From assembly GCF_901709675.1 (NCBI RefSeq), contig NC_051092.1:2858491-2922490 (forward strand): a stretch of DNA of 64,000 nt, in the 5' to 3' direction. Source of the stretch: Syngnathus acus (taxonomy: Eukaryota; Chordata; Actinopteri; Syngnathiformes; Syngnathidae). Below, one piece after another: positions 51,359 to 64,000 of the stretch (positions within the stretch are counted from its first letter, which is position 1; each line of letters opens with the position of its first letter). The notes under the pieces are model-generated. The model saw only the letters and a list, made by a program, of their open reading frames with translations. It made no database searches and was not told the origin of the DNA. The position numbers were made by a program, and so were the translations under genes.

Positions 51359-54170
51359 TTTTAAATATTGGGACTCGTACATTCAAAGACAACAAAGGGA
51401 GAGAAATAGTTAAAGAAGGAAAAACAGAGCCATGTGGAATGAGAAGCTTAAGTGGGCATTTTCTAATTAAATTCTCCTTCATCAGACACTCATTTGTGCA
51501 CAGGCATTAATACTTTTGACCCCTGCGTAGCCTGAACGCTAACATGCCTGAGGAGAAAGGGCGGGGAAAAAGAGGAGAGCAATGAAAGCGGGGGGAAAAA
51601 ACATGAAGGAATATCTTATTAAAGGGAGTCAGGCGTGTTTTGGCCTCGCTCGCTTGATGGCCGGCTCTCGGTGTCGCGACCTACTGGCGTCGGAGCTAAT
51701 ACGGCAGTGCGCGCCCCGTCATTGTTCTCAATCAATAACTAATTATCAAAGTACTGGCTCCGACCGGTATTGTCCTCTCGGCCCGGAGCCCCTTGTTGCG
51801 CGCTGAATGACAGAAATGGGGAAGAAAGGGGAACAGAGGGTGGCTTTTGGCTGCACACTGATGTGCTGCCGCCACAACATCCTTGCAGGCCTTTCAAGGA
51901 GCACTGTGCCGTCAGTTTGCATTAGCGTCCCGTACTAATTGATATGAATTAGAACAGAAGAATTGTTGTTGCGGCTGAACGTCATAACGATATCCAGGGA
52001 GACAAAGAGGGTAGAGAGAACGGCACACAAAAGTAAGAAAAGACCGAGCAGACTGCTGCAACAGATTGCGATTCAAACTGGTGCTTACTGACCTTTTGAT
52101 AAAGAAAGACTTGAGAAAAATCGCACCAAAGTAAAAGGTTAAAGATAGTTTACACTGTGTCGGTCGAAAAGCGCAAACGTTAAATGGACGCTTTCATCAA
52201 GAACCTTCAATGGGAAAATACAAATGGAAGTGAAAAATTAGCAACATGCTAGTAGCAGGCTGCAAAGTGAAACACGCCATCTTTGAACTTCAATGGACTT
52301 TAGCTAGTTCTACTCTCTGTTGATTTCAGAATTTATAACCCAACAAAACATCACTTTTTTCCAAATAAAGGAGTGTCTGCTGTATCTTAAAGCCTCACAA
52401 GGTTTAAACCCAGCGCTCTAACCGTTGACACAATGTCCTTTTATCACCTTGTCATTGTTGGTTGCTTTTTACAAATGAGCTGACAGAAATAGAGGGAGCC
52501 AGTAATTTGTAGCTGGCAACACAGGCCGGATTGTGTGCTGGTGCCTGTCTGTCTCAGTGCTTCCTAATGGGGTGGCTCGTCCTGTCATCCCACGTGGCAG
52601 CACAGTTCACTTCTCCTCAATCCCGTCGGTGCCACAGGCACCGGGACCAGGAGGGGGTTGGTTGGTACGTAGCCCCTAGGAGGAGGGTGGGGGGGGATGC
52701 TTGCTTGCCTCAGTGGCGGGCAGGGGTCAGCCTGGTAAAAAAAAAAAAAAAGTGCAGCCTCGGGACAGTGAGTCTAATCCCACAGCAAGAGCATGGCAGC
52801 TGGAGCAGGCCATCCGTTCAGACTGTATAATGATATCCCTTGCCCTGGATCTGATGTTTGACCTCATTACCAGAGTTTAATTGTGTTTCTAACACAGTTT
52901 TTCTTCTTTCCTGCTCAAGCCTTTTTCTCTCCCTTTTTTCTCTCCGGGACTTCCATTCTTTTTGCTTACCAAAATTAATTACCAAAACTATGCGGACATT
53001 AAGGGACTGAATCACAGGAAAAGGAAACCGGAATCGCTTTAAATAAGCGGAAACGGACATGTCTATGATGCAGTCGATGTGGACAGTGGAAGTGGAAAAA
53101 AATAAAATAATAGGCTTGCGTGTAGGCAGTTGTGATGCACTTTATGCCAACAAACCAAATGGCAACACTCAAAAGCCATAATTTCCGGAGGATGCACATT
53201 TTTTGCTGACTATGCAAAAATCAAATGAAATCAAATGCCTATCCTTAATTCATACAGTTAAAGCAACAAAATACATTCAATGTATGTCATGTATGTTTTC
53301 AGCATCCACAGACGTCATATCTTAAAAACAAAGCCAAAGTTAAATAAACGTGCAAGCTAAATAAACAACAGCTCGTTACGCAACTTTTATGTGTTCTCGG
53401 TCCTTATTGTACATAGAACGGCAGGTATTGCCAAAAGGTTCATTAACACCTTTGGAATCTACCTGGTCCTTCGTTCATTATCCAGGAGTGTGAAAAAACC
53501 AGACCGAGTACATCAACAACGACAGTGTTGCCAACACTTCTAATTAGGAAAACCCTTCGGAACTGACTGCAGTAGATCTGCCATTTTCCTGCGCTACGAT
53601 GCTACGATGCTAAAAATCTGACCACATTTTTTCATTCCCTCTCTATCGTAAAATAAATAAGTTAAATTCCAAGACCAAGACTGATTTTACAAAAACAAAA
53701 AATCCATGCTAGCTTCTACATTCCCACACGGATCAAAAGCTATTGTTCCAAGTCCTACTCCAAGCCACAAAGTTCCAGCCCTCGCAACCCGCCGGCTACC
53801 TCCGTGTCACGCGGATCGAACCTCTGCCGTTAATGGCGCCGCCGCTCTTTTGAAAACATCAAATCTCAAATAAACAGGACACGCCTTTGTGTGTTAAGTG
53901 CAGCCAAACTCTGGAGTCTGGTCACGGTGAAAGGTCAGAGTCAGAAGGCATCTTCATGTGTGCAAATAGCACGATAGCGAAAACGATGATGCGCCGTATT
54001 GAAAATGTCTCATGACTACCACCCCTCCCCTTTTCGTTTCCTCAGGCTTAACCAGTGTAGCAATGTGCCCTTGAAAAACAGATGCCAATTAATTCTTTTG
54101 CCTTGCGCGTGCGGACGGATTTTCCAATATTCTCATCATGAAAGAAAAATGATAATTCCGTGATTCATAA
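51359..54170. other. intergenic, candidate island 51500-51800
   Basis: 51500-51800 is complex and repeat-free (ggtgtcgcgacctactggcg near 51670). The rest is plain noncoding with a perfect E-box CCACGTGG near 52591. A weak DR1-like CGGTGAAAGGTCA occurs at 53925-53937. No gene seen. Confidence 0.45.
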
Positions 54171-54179
54171 CGGCCAACA

Positions 54180-54420
54180 ATCCATTTTGAAGCGCCTATT
54201 GTCGGAGAAGAGGATACAAGCATGAAAAGCGCTAATCCTGCAACGGGCGGCAGACTTTAATGAGCACTCTGTCTCGGGCATGTGATATCCTGGCTGAGGG
54301 CAAAGCGCTGCGTCGCGGGGGTCAGCTCCTAATGGAAGGTTCCGCGGCTTCCCCCTCTCCGGAGAAGGGCGGAGACAACTTAGGTTGACCCGTTAAGTCA
54401 ACTTACTCTCCTCTGACCCT
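54180..54420. promoter_or_regulatory. candidate conserved noncoding element
   Basis: A complex block (aacaatccattttgaagcgc near 54175, then GC-rich to 54380) without simple repeats or a supported frame. Confidence 0.25.
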
Positions 54421-57400
54421 TTAAAAAAGATGACTGGATATGACAGATTGCCAGGATAGCTACCTGCTGCTTTGAAAACGAGGATGCAAATTCAAATGGC
54501 AAAACTTGAACCTTTGGGCTCAAGTGAAACGGAGCTGTCACTTGGAATTAGGGGACTGTTGGGAGTTGAGGCCAGGGGCGGACATCCGGTGGTTCGGATC
54601 CACATCGTGATGACATCGGTGACCGACGCTCTGCGCAAACGCCGATCCCAGGTGGCATATAAAAAAGGGGTCGTGGCCAAAAGGTCTTAGTAAAATACAG
54701 GCAAAGGGGAGGAAAGATTTCCTCGAAAAGTGGAAACGAGGCTGAATATTATCACCGGACTTGACTGAGCTGCGTAAATAGTCACGGAATGGCAAAGTCA
54801 ATAATATGTGCAATCTTCGCAGAGAGAAGGCTATAATCAACAAAAATCCATATGGAGGGTTGAATGCCAGATTTTTTTTTTTTTCTCAAATGTCAGCAAA
54901 GTGTGTTTGCAGAAGGGCAGGAATGACAGATGAAGAGCGACGAGGTGAGCGGCAGAGACGCTGGGACATGGCGACTCTGTGCTGATGAGGTCCTGAGCAG
55001 TCAGGAGGAGGCAAAGGGGGGAGGAGCGGCCCCCCGTCCCGACGCTCCCAAAGTTCCAAAAAGCCAAGAGGAGTCATCTAATGGGGAGGTCCTTTGGAAA
55101 TTCAATAACAGCTGCTAACAAATGCTAGCTTAGCTAACTTGATGTGGGGACTGTATTATGTAAATTAGCAGGCTTGCGACATCACAAGAATGACACATTT
55201 TGGGGTAAAGGTGACAATTGGTGGGCGGAGAGTCACAATTATTTGTATACACGCAATTAAAACGAGTCGTTTTTTCAGAATGTCACCTTCAAGTAGCATC
55301 ATACATGTCCGCTTCCATTTCAGCCACTTTCCACCCAGTTTTCCTTTTCTCTTCATAAAATCCCATCCGACGCTATCGCTATTCTTCTTTTCAGCTCTTT
55401 TAAGTTATTATAAACGCGTTCGCTGTCTCGCTCAAGCCTTCTCGGGCTTTCTTGAATAAAATAAGCAGAGATTTGCTGGAAAATCAGTGGCTTTTGTGTG
55501 TAGCTGCAGGAGCATGGTGAAATGTTTGGACACTAATACCCATTCATTTCACTAGCGCTATAAATAAAAGCTGCCAGCGCCACGGCCGCCGTGAAGTGGT
55601 ATTCTTTGGTGCCCAGCAGGATGTCCTGTTCACATTAGCGCAGCGGGGAAAACTGGCCCGGAACAGCTAGACAACTAAATCAAGACATTGTCAACTTCTG
55701 ACAAAATTGCCAATGGAGGCTGGGGGGGGCTAGCGTATGTCTGCTAGCGCACACGCATTACAATATAGGGAGAGCGAGCGAGGGGGGGGGGAATACATCT
55801 TTTCAAAAAGATGCTATATTCTTGAAAATAATTGCTTTAAGACTTACACCATGGGGTTCGCGTGAATAAGGCGAGATAAGAGAGGCGGCGCTTAACTGGA
55901 GAAATACAAGCTTAACCTTCAACAGCTTCCACTTCTGATGAGCAGCACCCCCCCTCCTCCATTCAAGCTGAAATTCCTTGCCAAATTCTAATTCGGATGG
56001 AGCCGGCTTCAAACAAGAGTATAATATGAGAGGCGTAATTGATTAATTGATTGTTAAGAATTTGGTTGATTGTGTGGAACTGACGGGAATTGGTTCGAAA
56101 CGGTGCATGTTTGGAAGTTGAGCGACATCCTGTTGGCTTTGAAATAGGAGTTAAGAACATTTTGTGTTCCAAATACGTTAGTTGGATCTATGTTCAATGA
56201 GTCTTCCACAAACAGCATGCATTTTACTTGATCACCTAAATTTCGGACAATAAACCGCAAATTCCACCGCCCGAGCATCATGATTTAGTAATTCACAAAG
56301 TGTGGTACGAATAACACTGGTGGTATCTCAAGCTCCCTCTAGTGGTATTCAAAGGATTCTCGGAATTGAATTATAAATCAATACAGTACATTTGTGAGGT
56401 GCAGTTCAGTTGCATTTAACTTAAACGTAAATATTCAATCTTTTAGAACGGTTTGATTTCAAACATTCAATCAGGTCTAATTTTTATTTACATCCTACTA
56501 TTTTATAATCATATGCATTTAAGCACGATGTTAAGTGTGTGAGTGTTAGCTTTGCATAATGCCACCGTGAAAAAAGGGGTATAAAAATCTCCGTACATAA
56601 ACTTTCCTAACGCCTTCCAACCAAAGCAGGGCAAGGTCGGGGATCAGAGCTAAATCTTCCGGAGAAACAGACACAGGGTCAGGGCAAACAGCACACATGT
56701 GACCGAATGTCACCAAGCGTACGCCTTTGAGAAACGCAGCAGTATCCCGGCCGGGCAAGATTTGCAGGTGGTTGATTGCCTGATCTTCACAGAGGTTAAT
56801 TCTTCGGCAGTGCTAAAAGCTGCCGGGGTCTGAAAGTGAGTCCCTATCATCAGAGCAGGCCTTAGTGCCAACAAGACCCAGATAATGACAACTTTGACCT
56901 CAGCTAAGTACATAACACAGCAAGAGCTCTTGGATGTGCTGCCCGGAACAATGTACGCGGGAAATAGGGGGGGATAAAAAAAAAAAAATGCTGGGCCGGA
57001 GCCACAGCTGGGACCTACCTTGCCAGTAGGGCTGCCATTTTGATTAGGACCACGTTGAGCCTTTTCATGTAACCAGGTTGGTATTTTTTTTAGCCGTTAG
57101 GTGAATTTCATGGGATAGGAAATGAAAAACGGTTTGGCAGTGCCACCGTGAGGTTGCGGAAGGATTTTGTTCTGGACCACCCTCCCGCTTTACTTTGGAG
57201 TTAGGTGAACTGGAGATGAGAGGACTGCTCGCCTCTCTCTGCAGGCTCAAAGTTGGGAGAGTCTTTGCTGCAGGGTTCAGTGGACCTTGAGAAAACAACT
57301 AGTGAAATCAGTCACCATCATCCCTCCTGGGAGCAAAGCTGACTGGCCACTTCTGAGGCTCCACTGACCCAAGACCTGAACCCTGCTGCTCTCCATTCCC

Positions 57401-57440
57401 TGCCCCGACTCAGCCGCTGGGAATCTATGACCTCAAGTTC
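54421..57440. other. intergenic, no gene seen
   Basis: Noncoding of mixed composition. CCACTAGAGGGAGC on the minus strand at about 56333-56346 is one base from a CTCF core and also resembles repeat-borne CTCF sites. No exon is supported. Confidence 0.5.
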
Positions 57441-57449
57441 ATCGGGAAT

Positions 57450-57640
57450 CACACACAGTTGGAAAAGCGGCGGCCGCCTCTGTCACCATTTTTAAACGGC
57501 ATGCCGTGCCCTCCGTCGGTTCTGTCACAAGACACTCGGAGTCGGGTAACTTTACATCGGATCATTCGGGCCAGATGGCTCTTAATTGGATGGCCGTGGG
57601 AGCATTTGATTAAAAAGGCGTGAGATTGCTGCTGTGACAG
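57450..57640. promoter_or_regulatory. candidate conserved noncoding element
   Basis: Complex, repeat-free, GC-balanced block (gatggctcttaattggatgg near 57573). Confidence 0.25.
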
Positions 57641-58730
57641 ACTGTCTACGTGATGAAGAGATGGAAGGGGCGCACAAAGGAGTCGCCGGTCGAGCATGAG
57701 GGTGGGCGGTCGGGCGGGCGGTTGTTGCGGGGTGGGGTCTGTGTATCAGACGGAAGACGCTTTAAAGCGTATGGAACTTCTTTTTATCCAGCTTTATTAA
57801 TCCAGTTGTGTCCATGAGTACTCACTGATACGGAGTACTTTTGATTTATAAAATTCCATTTAACACCATGTCCGAAAATTGTGAACAAAGACTTTTCTTT
57901 AAGAAGCAGATGGATGGCACCAAGTATTTACTCAATGTCAAATTTCGTTCGCCTTAAATTAAGGATGGTATCTGGTACCTGGTATTGGTGCTTGCCCATC
58001 TCGAATAATGATCATTTGCTTTAACTTTTTCATCTGTAGGTGTATATAATGTTAATATATATTTCTTTAATTATCAGAACAAAAATATGCATGATCAAAA
58101 CAGCAAGAATTTAGCAATTCTCAGATTTGTCGCATGGACTGGGCGAAATTGTACCGTTGTAGTCCTTCCTTGTAACAGGATGTCTACTAGTAAGCGGCAA
58201 ATGAGGCCATGTCACAAAGGCGGGCGCAGGGAGAGGTTGAAGAAGACGTCAAATCAACAGCAGTCCAACACAGGATCCTATTATCGGTGACACGGTACAG
58301 GTGCCCTCAGCCAAAAGCCCGTGGCACCGTCCAACTTCAAGGTGTTGCTTGATTCATTAGAGCTCGTGTCTGGGCCGGGGTGACGACAACCACGTTGTCC
58401 TGAGAGGGGTGAAAAGCGGGATGCCTTTTCTTCCTGTCAACACTGTGTCACAGTAATTTCGTTTTTCCGACACCGCGGTCTTGACACCTGGAAAGGTTTG
58501 ACCGAGCGCGGTGGCAAGAGATCATAGGAGAGTCCTATTTAAAGGGAGCGGTTGACACTGTTGACATTTCATTCTCTCCTCTCTTTCGGCTGGCTTCCAC
58601 TTTTTTTCCCCTCCCTCTCTCATGGCGGTATTAAAAAAGGTAGACAAGTTGTTCATTGTTTGAAAGGCCAGATAAGGATCAGTCATAACTCCGATGTTCT
58701 TTCAAAATGAAGCTAGACATTAACACCGCC
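57641..58730. other. intergenic, no gene seen
   Basis: Noncoding with short GGGC-type runs near 57704-57722 and no recognisable exon or repeat family. Confidence 0.5.
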
Positions 58731-58739
58731 GTGCAGGTT

Positions 58740-59130
58740 TGAAAGTGATCACAGATGGCTTAGGGAGATGGAGATAATAAAATATCTCGCAGTCCGTTGA
58801 ATTAAAGATGCAATCTTACGTACGTCATTAGCAACGAGGGGACGCGGATTTATTCAGGCAATTACAGCCATGTTGAAGTCACGGTTAACTCACGATCGCA
58901 ATGCGCTTTTTTTTTCTTTTTTATTGTCAAAGTATTTACAGTATGAAGTCAGCCATTATGAGCCCTGGGAGCAGAATAGCTGCCAATGAAGACGCAAGCG
59001 CTAATAATGTAACGTGCTCCTCCCTAAGGGAGCCGATCTCCTCATCTGGGTCACTGAGAGTATTAAGAGGGTTAAGGGTGCACGGTAAATTTATTGCAGG
59101 TCTTGCAGCACCAATGGGCCAGAGCACTAA
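58740..59130. promoter_or_regulatory. candidate conserved noncoding element
   Basis: Complex sequence interrupted only by a T tract (58908-58923). It contains gccattatgagccctgggag near 58952. Open frames exist on both strands here, but neither has recognisable protein features. Confidence 0.25.
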
Positions 59131-62100
59131 TGGATGACCTTGGGGTTCGGCCGTTTCAGACTTGAGGAGATCATGTCTCACCACCTCCCCGCCACTAAGA
59201 TGACCTCGGCCCTCTCTGCCCCCGGCCTTAACCTTTAACTCACTGATCTTTGACCAAATTATTAAGCAGACACCTGCTTTCCGGTGTATGGTCAGGGCAT
59301 TGGGGGGGGGTCGGAGGACTCACTCTGCGTACGCTAATTTGATGGAGATGTGTGCTTTGACACCATCCGTCTCGCTAAAGAGGAACCCATCTGTTCCCAG
59401 CAGTGTAACTTTCACTGACACCGAGTCAGCAGGTTCATGTTTACATAGGAGAGGTGGGGCCGGGGCTTTTACTTTCTTATCACCGATAACGTACTACATC
59501 TTGTTGGTATTCCTGTATTAGTCAGTAAATAGTAAATTTTTTTGCAAGAGTTAAATTTCGTACCACGCAATGTCTTCTGGGTGCGAAAAGAGGACCGTCC
59601 CCGCCACCATTTTTCTTTTCGACAAAACAAAACATGTTTGAATTCTCTAGCAAGGCACAAGCCATGCCACTTTGAGATATTCTAGTGGCTGACACAATGC
59701 ATCAAGTCTTCTTCCAAAATGCAAGCTGTGTGGTCTTTGTGATAGCCCTATTACAGCATGAAGGACTCTTACTTTGAGCCGCATGTCTATGTGTGTGTTT
59801 GCTTGTATGGATAACTGTACTTTCCAGGCGGGGGGACAAAAAAAAAAAAACCTGAGATCTTAAGAGGAAGTCTTTGAATGTAGGACATTGGCGCTGTCGC
59901 GGCTAATCTCCCCCTACGGCTTTACAGGCGGCTGTGGATTTAGGAGTTGGCATCCTAACTGACCAGTGCTGTTTGATTAGATAACAGAGGGGATCTACTG
60001 CAGGCATCAGTGGTCCACCGTGCTGAAATGAAACACTTTTACTCTCCACCCAACCTGCTTAAAACGCAATGGGGGTGATTCCTCAGCTGTCTGAAAAATG
60101 ACAAGCTGCCAAGCGGCATCCCACCCGAGCGATACCGCGATGGCGACGCCGAGACGGGGACTGTACCGGACTTGTAGCAGATGTTGGGAATTAGCCGTCC
60201 TGCCGGCTGCCGCGGGGCGTGCCGTGCAGTGCGGCGCGGCTCTCCTTGAAAGTCGGAAATGTGGGATTGTAACGCTGCCGAGCTGCCAAACGACACAGAA
60301 TCATACTGTCACATCTCAGTAGCGGAAGTTAATTCGTTCCGGGACTTAGTTCTCCAACCAAAGCAATTTAACCAATCATATTAAAGGAAAGACTTTTTAA
60401 TCCGTTCTAGTGTCAAAGTTATGTCTATCTAGGTTTTATAGGAAGAAATAAATAAAGCCTCTATTGTTATGACATTTCATTTCATGTTGGTTGACTAACA
60501 AAACTTAAATGCTTCCACTGGAGCAATCATTACTTTGAAAACATGACAAATCTGTGGTTTTGCTTTAAAGTGGCGATACATTTTGCCAACGCAAAAGATT
60601 TCTATCACAATAAAGCCATTAGGCAATAATCGATCCATGTCACACATCGTATCACATCTACGGAATGTAAAAAAGGGATATTCTTGCATGTTTAGCATAC
60701 AATCTATTAAAAATATTTGTATAAATGTGGATATTTATGTTATGGATATTTAGCATACAATTTACTGAAAATATTTTTTAATTAGTTCAATATGAACTCC
60801 AGAAAACACTTGGCGATAAATACAAAATTAATGTAAATCAATAAATACGGTGATGTCGTATTATGCTGCAGCGCAAGTGACTTCATAACTTCAAAATATT
60901 GTCTGTTGTTACCAGTAAACCGAGAAATTCATTACTGGGGATTTGACAGTATTTCATTGATCTGCCTCAACAACTGATTAGGTTTTTAGCATTCTTGCAG
61001 CCTGCTCAACAGAACCACATCACAATAAACTCCAAAGGGTAATCATTTTAATATCTACCCTCTCAACGCCCGGCTAACCTTTCTCCCTGACCGGTCCGAG
61101 CAGGCTCGTCACGCTCCGGTGCACGCCGGGCCCTTTTGTCCGCTGAAACGAATTCTGGCGCATTGGGGTGGATGTCACATCAGATACAGAAATATTTGGG
61201 GGTGCCTGCACGGGAGCGAATAATGCGCTACAATGATATCTTTGATCATTGCCGGAGCTCGCCAACATAGGGACTGTGTCGAGTGTGGTTATCTTCAAGC
61301 CATTTCTATTCCCTCAGCACAAATCACCGCATAGCACCCCCCCCCCCTCCACTCCCTCGTAGGAGGACCGGGTTTCAAAAGCAATTTCAGCTGAGAAATA
61401 AGGTGCTTTTCTTCAATTTTCAAGCCATTCGTATTGGGGGTTAGTGTTGTTTACCTAGCTAGTACACTGGTATTTACATAGCTCTTTAAAGGAAAAAATA
61501 GCTGGCTATGATTTATGGACTGCACCAAGAGTGCAATTTTCTATGTTGAGCAGCTAATCTGAGAGGTCACGGAGAAAGGCCACATTGGCCATACAAATAG
61601 TGTGGCCCTTGCACAGAGTGTGGGTGGATATTCATTCTCTTTTAGGTCTGATTTATGATATGTAGAGCACACCGAGCTCCACATCTCTTTTGCTACTATA
61701 TTACTATATTATACTATATTGCCGATATAATAGAGGAAAGATGAAAAGGGAAGAATAATTTCACTTGAAGTACTGACATTGATAACACGGCCGTCACAAA
61801 CCACACCTGTGGCGGACAATAACAAAACTGAGGTTATTCAGGTGTTTGGTTTTCTTGGGTGTGGAAGTCACACATCAGAAGGAACAGCGGCAAAAGTAGT
61901 AAGTTAGCCATGGTGTTGCGATTCACCCAAAAAAATGAAAAAGCTCATAGGGAGACAAAAAGAAACGGAGAACGCACTGTTGTCAGGTGTTGGGATCGAT
62001 GCCATGTTTCACAGTTGTAACCTTTAGCCTAGCCCTTGACTTCACGGCGATATGATACCACGGCTGTGCTGGAGATGGAAGGAGATTTTCCCATACTTAG

Positions 62101-63260
62101 AGAACTCGATACAACCAGGAGACAACTTCTCTCCTCCTTCATTTCCCACATTCATCTTTGTGTCACTGAATTTGATCCGCATAACAGGATAGGATAAATA
62201 ATCTTTGATGTATCCTGTTGTTTTGATTGCTAGCTAGCTAGCTAGCTAATCGTTGTTTTAAATGTAGCATGTATTTAAAAAGATGGCATACCTTCATGAA
62301 TATTAATGTCAACGTCTTAGCGGTGTGGTTCACGGTAAAGATGCCTGCTGTCTATGCTGCAGAGGAGACAACTAGAAAGGTCAGCCAACTCGCAGATTTA
62401 TTGAAACTAACAAAGGGCATCACAATCAAGATATCAACCGCTGGCTTGAAAAGAAATTCAATGTTTGGGGCTGTGCTGTTTCTAGAACTTGATGGGAATA
62501 CTAACAAGTCTACCTCGCTGTCTACTTGGAGCTTGTTTTCCTTCGGCACCATGACACATTGGCCTGGGAAAAGTATCGAATGTCAGTTTTGTCCCAGATT
62601 CTATTTCATATCGGACATTAAATACTCGTTATTTACAGTGCGCTCACTCCTCGTAGGGCCAGACCAATTTATGTAGGAAGAAGCAGATCAAGTTCAGTCC
62701 TTAATGACAACCCCTCGGCTGACCTCTCCAGAGAAAACAAATGGAGCCCCAAGGTGATGCTCCAGTATGGCTAACTACTTGGGTGTCCTAGCGAAAGGAA
62801 CAGATGTAGCCCTGAGTACCAGGAAGGGGTTAGCTACGGGTCAAGGTCACCATACGCCAAGGTTAGGGTCAGATAAGCTCAGCCGGGCTCGGGGGCTTCG
62901 CATGCCCGCGGGCCGTGAAAGGGAGGCGTGGTGGACGCGCACTCGAGAGCTTTGGCTCAAGTGTTACTCCACCGAGAGCCTCAGGGGCGAGTGAGGAAAG
63001 TGGGCACCGAGGTTCAGGACTGTCATATGTCTGCGTTGCACGCTTTCCACTCGAGGACTTTTCTTGGGAAGAATAAAAACAAGCATTGTGGCAGGCTAAG
63101 AATAAACCTTTGGCTTCAAACTGTTTATATGGAAAGTCAGTTTTAAAGAGTTGAGGCTTTATCAACAAAACCTAAAACTTCTTATGGGATTTAATGGGAG
63201 TTAGGAGGGGCCTCGGTTTATTGACAATACTACCAAACAATGTTTTGAGGTTACAAACAG
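59131..63260. other. intergenic, no gene seen
   Basis: Noncoding. It includes a stretch near 60323-60345 (taattcgttccgggac) that resembles degraded fish transposon sequence, AT-rich filler at 60700-60960, and an open 135-codon frame at 62269-62676 without recognisable domains. A short (GCTA)n run lies at 62230-62248. Confidence 0.5.
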
Positions 63261-63320
63261 ATTTTTCAGACTATAAGGCTCACCTAAAATGTTTACATTT
63301 TCTCAAAAAACTTATAATGT
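63261..63320. mobile_element. decayed relative of the 37.2-kb MITE
   Basis: tttttcagactataaggctcacctaaaatg followed within 20 bp by attttctcaaaa and ttataat has the same order of motifs as the MITE termini at 37212-37410, with many substitutions. Only one end is visible. Confidence 0.45.
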
Positions 63321-64000
63321 TGGATGTCTAATTCACTTTTGACATATTGGTTGCCCTTAACGTACAGGGTACAGTTTGAATAAATCAACTAATAATCATC
63401 TACCCTATTATATATCTATGACTGCATCATCTAAAATACTCAAGCTGAATGTTTCCACAAAATATTTATTAACGTAACACAAATGTTCTGCCACTACTGG
63501 ATTTTGTTCCCCTAATATACGTACATACATATAATATTTGGTCCACCCTTATAAGAACTCTGTTATGTCACATCCGAAAGGAATTAACTCTAATTGGAAA
63601 ACTCTAAATAAATGACTTGAGGTTCTTTTTTTTTTTTTTTTTAAGATGAGGAAATGTCAGCCTACGCCATTAGTTACAGCGAGAGATCCCATGGTATTTG
63701 GAAGGAATAAATTAGTCTGAGCACATTTATTTGGATTTAATTAATAAGATAACCTAAGTGATTTATTTGATTCCCTGGACTGTGTGGCGCAATAATAAGC
63801 TACAGTATGCGAACGGGACAACAGCAACACAGTGAGACAGCAATTACTGTCATATTCACAAGGAGGAGGATGCTAATGGGGAGCTTCTCTGTGGCAGGAT
63901 CAAATCAAATGTAAATGTATCCCCGTGCTTGTGTGGCTGCCTCTAATTAGCAGGCGCGGCAGAGTTTGATAAACTCTTAAAGATTGTGCGTCCTACCGTT
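63321..64000. other. intergenic, candidate element at right edge
   Basis: An AT-rich stretch to about 63740, then complex repeat-free sequence to the edge containing the homeodomain palindrome CTAATTAG near 63943. No gene seen. The element may continue outside the window. Confidence 0.4.

Noticed and set aside
62269-62676. 135-aa plus-strand frame
   Set aside because: No recognisable domain. The opposite strand is also open for 66 codons, so I treat it as chance, though a homology search would settle it.

Overview
The window is vertebrate, almost certainly teleost, genomic DNA. It starts inside the last part of one nuclear-receptor gene and then runs through about 60 kb with no recognisable protein-coding exon. 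The only gene I can support is nr2f2 (COUP-TFII) on the + strand. A partial exon (2-410) and the terminal exon (1835-2109) encode the C-terminal 227 residues of the ligand-binding domain, split by a 1.4-kb GT-AG intron. A probable 3' UTR of about 2 kb ends near an ATTAAA signal at 4044. The teleost assignment rests on the compact intron, the abundant CA, ATCC, ATCT and AAATA simple repeats, and short non-autonomous DNA transposons of fish type. The species cannot be named.

From about 4.1 kb to the right edge the sequence has the character of the gene desert known to lie next to NR2F2 in vertebrates. AT-rich filler alternates with islands of mixed composition that look like conserved noncoding elements. 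Several islands carry exact palindromic transcription-factor motifs: two copies of the TGIF/MEIS-type palindrome TGACAGGTGTCA (36864, 47698), an inverted pair of POU octamers (8985), a CLEAR/E-box GTCACGTGAC (43639), and CTCF-like cores at 7217 (+), 44807 (-) and 56332 (-). Whether these islands are conserved cannot be judged from one sequence.

The most unusual region is 14.28-18.54 kb. Two long inverted arms (about 14915-15644 and 17791-18535) flank a tandem array (15648-17750) of about eight 235-bp units. Most units contain a hairpin with arms of up to 38 bp, perfect where measured. Five units carry an identical DR1 nuclear-receptor element, TGACCTTTGACCA, the class of site bound by COUP-TF, HNF4 and RXR heterodimers. 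Each arm also holds a tRNA-like pair of Pol III A and B boxes at exact tRNA spacing, and the two pairs point toward each other across the array. The structure resembles a foldback transposon that has amplified its core, and it lies 13 kb from a gene whose product binds DR1 sites.

Other repeats include an intact hAT-type MITE with an 8-bp target-site duplication (13309-13585), a second MITE inserted in a TA/TATC microsatellite (37212-37410) with a decayed relative at 63261, a degenerate 33-46-bp minisatellite (38338-38950), a probable decayed LINE reverse-transcriptase tail (48078-48200), and several long microsatellites. Most open reading frames in the window are repeat-derived or chance frames in noncoding DNA.
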